Below, piece by piece: positions 59,687-64,000 of a stretch of 64,000 bases of DNA. The DNA lies in the NCBI GenBank assembly GCA_030407085.1, contig CM059584.1, forward strand, positions 67,284,501-67,348,500, given 5' to 3'. A program made the translations under genes and the position numbers. Below the pieces are notes generated by a model. That model did not search any database. It saw only the letters and a list, made by a program, of their open reading frames with translations, and was not told the DNA's origin. Position 1 is the first letter of the stretch; each line of letters opens with the position of its first letter. The stretch comes from Trichopria drosophilae (lineage: Eukaryota > Arthropoda > Insecta > Hymenoptera > Diapriidae).

Positions 59687-60062
59687 AATATCCCCCATCG
59701 CTGTGAGATGCCTGCATCGAACATCGATACATCTCGGTACAATCCAGTTTTGTTATATCTGCACACCTACATACAAAATCCATAATTTCTTCAAATAAAA
59801 CACGCACGTGTCCATACATAAGGTCGCTGACAGATAATCGTTCCCTACATCTACATGTTATATCACCATCTTTCCCTCATCATCAATTATCAAAGACTAG
59901 CATTAACATATTAAACAACTCTTATTAAAGAAACTCAGAAGGTGTCTCATAGTACTTTCGTAAGGTCATTCTGTTGTACGTGCCTTTTATTAGTGACTCA
60001 ATATCCTTATCACTTAATTTGAAGGTTTTTTCTCCAACTCCAACGCTTTCCTCAGATTTTCT
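59687..60062 (-). other. 3' non-coding part of the second gypsy fragment
   Basis: AT-rich. Minus strand after the integrase end, no frame. Confidence 0.35.
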
Positions 60063-61054
60063 TTAGCCCGAAGGAATTGAAGTTCCGAGAGATAGGAGGT
60101 CTTTAATAAATTGAAACATTTCTTTCCGACGATCAGCTACCGGAATTTCATAATGGAGGAAATAAGGAATATATTGGTTACTACGATGGATAGTTACATT
60201 TAAGCAATCCCCAATTTTTCGGCTAAATTTGGCCCATTTCGTATGCTTATTCGAAAAGAACGTCCTAAACAGTCTGCCTAATTCCCTCATCGACCTCCCT
60301 ACGGGATTGGATGTCGCATCGACGAAAACCTTGCCGCCAGTCCATATTCCTCTAAACCTCGTTTCCATGCCGGCGAAGTAGATTGTGACTCGTGATCGCT
60401 TAAAATCGTCTTCGGAGTACCAATCTCTTCAAAATAAACCTCTTTTAATTTTTTCAAACAAATCTGCGTCATTGCTCGTTTAATAGGGAATAAGGTAACT
60501 AGCTTAGAAAATAGATCTTGTATCACGAATATATACCTAGCCCCACCGATCGATGGAGGTAAAGGGTCGTAGAAATCAACCGACACCACATCATTCGGAC
60601 ACGTCGATTCGACGAAACTATAAGCCACTTCCATGCAACAGTTCGAAGATTTGATCCCCTACCAAATTTCTTTATACTCTGCCTCAATACTTTCCAGAAG
60701 ATATAAGACTCAAATAAGCACCCATCTTTTACCCATTTTATATCCTGCGTGACCTAATTGATCATGACAGGTCGTCAGGATTTTCCTTATTAAACATCGC
60801 GGAATAACTATTCTCCAATGGTCATCTCCCTTTTCCTGATAATAAGTAAGACCCGCGTGTTCTTCAAATCTCATATGACCTTGAGGTCTTTCCCTCGATT
60901 TAGTAAGGTCGTCATCCGCACTCTGTAACGCCGCTAGATCTTTTAACGCATCCGTTAACTCCGGTTTCTTCGTAATTTTATTAATAATCCGAATATTGCT
61001 ATCCCCCGGAGAAACATATCCCCCATTCATGAACCCGATCATCCTTCTTATCAA
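60063..61054 (-). pseudogene. Gypsy integrase fragment (second gypsy element)
   Basis: Minus strand, three frames: RIVIPRCLIRKILTTCHDQL with GHAGYKM (zinc part, 61054-60710); NDVVSVDFYDPLPPSIGGARY with the first Asp, TPKTILSDHESQSTS with the second (60634-60299); and NPVGRSMRELGRLFRTFFSN and HRSNQYIPYFLHY (60368-60063). The catalytic Glu expected in NPVERxMRELGR is Gly here, and the second block reads SDHES for SDHGT. Two frame breaks; inactive. RT and gag are absent, so it is 5'-truncated near 61054. Confidence 0.82.
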
Positions 61055-61439
61055 ATAATCATCAGTTCCTTCGATAATGGACCTATTTGCAAAATTTATC
61101 GTAGCAATTTAATACCGCAACATTTTCGACCAAGAACGCTGCTCATATATGTAAATTCGGTCGTTTTATCGACTTTATCTCACTTCCTTCGGTTTTTGAC
61201 CCACCAAAACTAAGCGATATGATATAGATAATATTCCTAGTGCTGTATAGAATAAGAAGCATCTTCAAAAAATACAGTAATAATTTGATACCACAACCTT
61301 TTCGATCATGAACGGCGCTCCTACACGTAAATTCGGTTATGTTATTGATTGTAACTTTCTACTTCCGGTTTAAATAAATCGGATTATTTGAAAAAAAAAA
61401 TGAATAACATGCTATAAGACACGACCACCTACTCTACTT
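61055..61439 (+). other. Unassigned spacer with a duplicated segment
   Basis: TTTAATACCGCAACATTTTCGA at 61109 and TTTGATACCACAACCTTTTCGA at 61276 are about 167 bp apart. Each is followed by GAACG(C/G)(T/C)GCTC and TAAATTCGGT. It may be the 5' region of the Penelope element. Confidence 0.45.
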
Positions 61440-62585
61440 CCAAGTTCGAATACACCTATACTACACAAAACAACATCAACAAACTGGTAAAAAGATGGGA
61501 ACAATTACAGATGGTTTATTCCAATACGGCGAAATTGATTAAAACTTACAATGGAGTAATTTCTATGGCTTATGGATTACCAAAAATCCACGAGGAAGGA
61601 GTTTTATACAGAATTATCGTGTCCACTATAAATACACCTATAGGTATACATACAATCTAGCAAAATTTGATGCATCGTTATGGAATACGTAGAAAGTATC
61701 ATAAACAAGAAACTAGATTTATCATTACCCTTCTTCATTCGGTATGTAGACGATATTTTAACAGCAGTTCCAGAATCATTGTAAATATATTCAACATTCA
61801 AAAGAAATTATATGGTTTAGACAAACAAAATCACATTCACAATTGAAATTGAACAAAACAATATCATTAATTTTTGGGACCTTTTAGTAATTCGAAACAA
61901 TCATGGAAACTTAGAAACCGATTGGTACCATAAAAGAACTTGGTCAGTGAGATACATTTCTCATCAAATCATCATATGGACTTATCGATAGAGCGACCAA
62001 ACTAGAAAAATATCCTAAAAGAAAATGGATACCCAGAAGATCTTGTAAAAGAATGAAAAACACATAATAGATCGATTATACAGTACCAACCAAAAAACAA
62101 AAACCAACAGGTAATACTTAAAGACGATACGTATCCCATATATCAAAGGACTAAGTGAAACATTAGCCAAAAATCTAAGAAACAACAAAATTCGAGTTGT
62201 TCACAAGCCAATCAACACCGACGTAGGAAAGATCAAACCATTCAAAGACAGATTGGAAATGGGAAAAGGAGTAAAGTTGCGTATCAGTTCCCACGTAAAC
62301 ATTGCGACAAGGTTTACATTGGTCAAACGGGAAGACTACTGGAAACCAGGATTAAAGAACACAAAAAGAACATCAGATGCCCCGAATAAGCATAGCGGAC
62401 TGACATAACGTCGAATCGATTTTGATTACAAAAATATCAAAATCCTAGCAAGTGAGAAGAAACTACACCAAAAGAGCCCAACTTCAAAACTTTTTCATTA
62501 AACTAAATGAAAAAGCAGTCAATATCAGGTTCAAATGCTCTACATTACCGACGGAGTATTATCCATTACTGGAAATTGCGTAACG
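61440..62585 (+). pseudogene. Penelope-like element: reverse transcriptase and GIY-YIG endonuclease
   Basis: Read by eye in shifting frames. AYGLPKIHEEGVLYRIIVST at 61566-61626 is the Penelope RT core; SLPFFIRYVDDILTAVP holds the YVDD box at 61743-61754; NNIIxFWDLLVIR and WYHKRTWS follow. CDKVYIGQTGRLLETRIKEH at 62304-62363 is the GIY-YIG endonuclease start (with VYIG). The end is at about 62585 (STLPTEYYPLLEIA). RT and GIY-YIG together identify Penelope-like elements. At least six stops or shifts. Not functional. Confidence 0.8.
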
Positions 62586-64000
62586 CATTTCGGAATAATG
62601 TCTCAAAAAATAACTTATTCATTAATAAAATTAGCTATATTCTTGAGACATTCATTACGAAAATTGAGTTATATTTTCAATAGTACTACCGTTCGGTCAG
62701 TACCATAATTTGAAATTCGCGGGCTCATATGACGTAATAACTAGTGTCGCTAATACTGCTGCTGTTTTATTATACTTTAGTAATTCAAAATCTACGGTTA
62801 ATATCAAAAGCACATGTCATGTTTGTAACGTCAGGCCGAAATTATCTTTTGTTTAACTTGTTTCTTTTAAATTAATAATACACGTAAGTAACATCGTTAA
62901 TAAACTTTATTAGTTTTTTCTGAAAATTCTTTTAGAACTAATTTGAAGTTATATGTAATTTAACTAAAAAAGTTAGTCTTTATGTACTTAAATGCTCAAC
63001 AACACAAAAAAGTTTACACAATACTCTGCTATATCCATTAATGTTCTAAAGAAAATATTATCTACGTATACCTATAGTTGTCATGGAAAAAACGATGCCC
63101 AGACGTTGCATGTGACTTACAATAGCAAACACGTAAGAAAATGAAATTGACAGTAACAACGTGAGGTTATGTTTTTTCATCCATTTTTTTCTATGTACAA
63201 TAGCATCTATTTGTTACAATTTTTAATAAAGTAGATTCGTAACGTAAATATGGTGGCAAAATCATTCTAAAATAATACCTAGAAAACCAGGGTATATAGT
63301 TCATTAGACCGTCAATTTAAGAAGAGAAACATTCAATTTTATTTAGGTAAATCGGTCAAGAAGATACTAAAGACAAATATTTAAATATATATTTCTTAAT
63401 CGATGTTTTAAAATTGATTTCGAAAATGGATAAAATGCACATGCATTGGAGAATTAAAATTAGATTATTATATACATATTTTCGTTGGGGACTCGACATT
63501 AATATTCTCCAACGACAGAGAGATTTGACAAGATATTAAGCAAAACAAACCAAAAGTGACAACATAAAATGTATTGAAGTAGAAAAAAATTATTTCCTTA
63601 TTAACATTATAATATCAATTAATATAAAAAAAATACTTTTCTTTAATAACAATGGTAAATATGATGCGACGGTGACCAAATTAGTCATCAACTTCCCCGT
63701 CTCTGAACAGGGTCAAGACGATTGAATCGTAAATATTAAATGCCGGTCCCACTAACTGCATATGCTGGGCATCCGCCCTTCAGGGTGCGAAATGACTAAG
63801 ACACAAATTAGCGGAGTAAATGTATTCTTTACAATAACTTAATCCAAAGTGCACAATCGAGCGTGTAGATTAGCTGATATCGCGAGTCGCGTCGAATTGT
63901 ACGGTTTTTATTGAAAAGCGGACACATACGAGCGTACTGGCTCGATTGCCTCGCGTTAATCAAGAGAGCGAACATGGAAGTCTCGGAGCTAACAGAGGTA
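62586..64000 (+). other. Gene-less right end
   Basis: AT-rich to about 63660. The last 340 bases are CG-richer (GCGAGTCGCGTCGAATTG) and could be the edge of a gene or an LTR. No frame or splice pattern I can support. Confidence 0.35.

Noticed and set aside
59300..59698. 132-codon minus frame
   Set aside because: Falls inside the candidate LTR. No protein likeness.
9317..64000. Later Eps15 exons within the window
   Set aside because: I looked for the rest of EH3 and for DPF or coiled-coil exons and saw none. All longer frames are transposon-derived or unassigned.

Overview
The window is insect nuclear DNA. It is AT-rich, intron-containing and dense in CpG. The only host gene I can support is the 5' part of Eps15, an endocytic EH-domain scaffold (exons at 6472-9316, + strand). 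The transposon set (copia with a copia-type primer site, BEL/Pao, gypsy, Penelope, R4/Dong-like and jockey-type LINEs, DD41D mariners, Transib, piggyBac-like and many foldback elements) and the Eps15 protein together suggest a hymenopteran, perhaps an ant. The order-level guess is inference. No rRNA, intact tRNA or CRISPR array was seen.

Layout. 1-5.7 kb: the 3' end of an R4/Dong-type LINE, a decayed LINE reverse-transcriptase scrap, a tRNA-derived SINE, a copia element with its 5' LTR (minus strand) whose reverse transcriptase has been replaced by a CA/GCAC microsatellite, and a TA-flanked MITE. 6.4-9.3 kb: Eps15 exons 1-6, ending inside the third EH domain. I found no later exon, so the rest of the gene lies beyond a TE-filled intron of more than 54 kb, or is lost. 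9.9-15.3 kb: a 5.4 kb foldback element flanked by TTAA, with a second foldback inserted in its right arm. 15.6-23.9 kb: AT-rich repeats, including tRNA-headed units in opposite orientations, a four-copy tandem array and two more inverted-repeat elements. 24.1-26.6 kb: a broken DD41D mariner with very long arms that each carry the transposase C-terminus.

27.7-43.2 kb: an inverted-repeat element; two BEL/Pao pieces in the wrong order; an array of GCCAT-rich 119-bp repeats; a Transib (RAG1-related) transposase pseudogene; a three-level nest of foldback elements at 32.9-36.5 kb; hairpins; a hAT-like open frame; and a second BEL/Pao element with LTR, primer site and a 60-G homopolymer. 43.5-50.9 kb: a DD41D mariner with an intact 352-codon transposase, split by a nearly intact jockey-superfamily LINE. 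51.2-58.1 kb: a decayed gypsy element on the minus strand whose integrase runs directly into a BEL/Pao reverse-transcriptase remnant. 59.3-62.6 kb: a second gypsy fragment and a Penelope-like element with RT (YVDD) and GIY-YIG remains. The last 1.4 kb shows nothing I recognise.

Apart from Eps15 the content is parasitic DNA. The nesting gives relative ages: host repeat, then mariner, then LINE on one side, and three successive foldback insertions on the other. Exon boundaries, TSDs and frame breaks were read by eye. Family assignments rest on motif recognition, not on searches.
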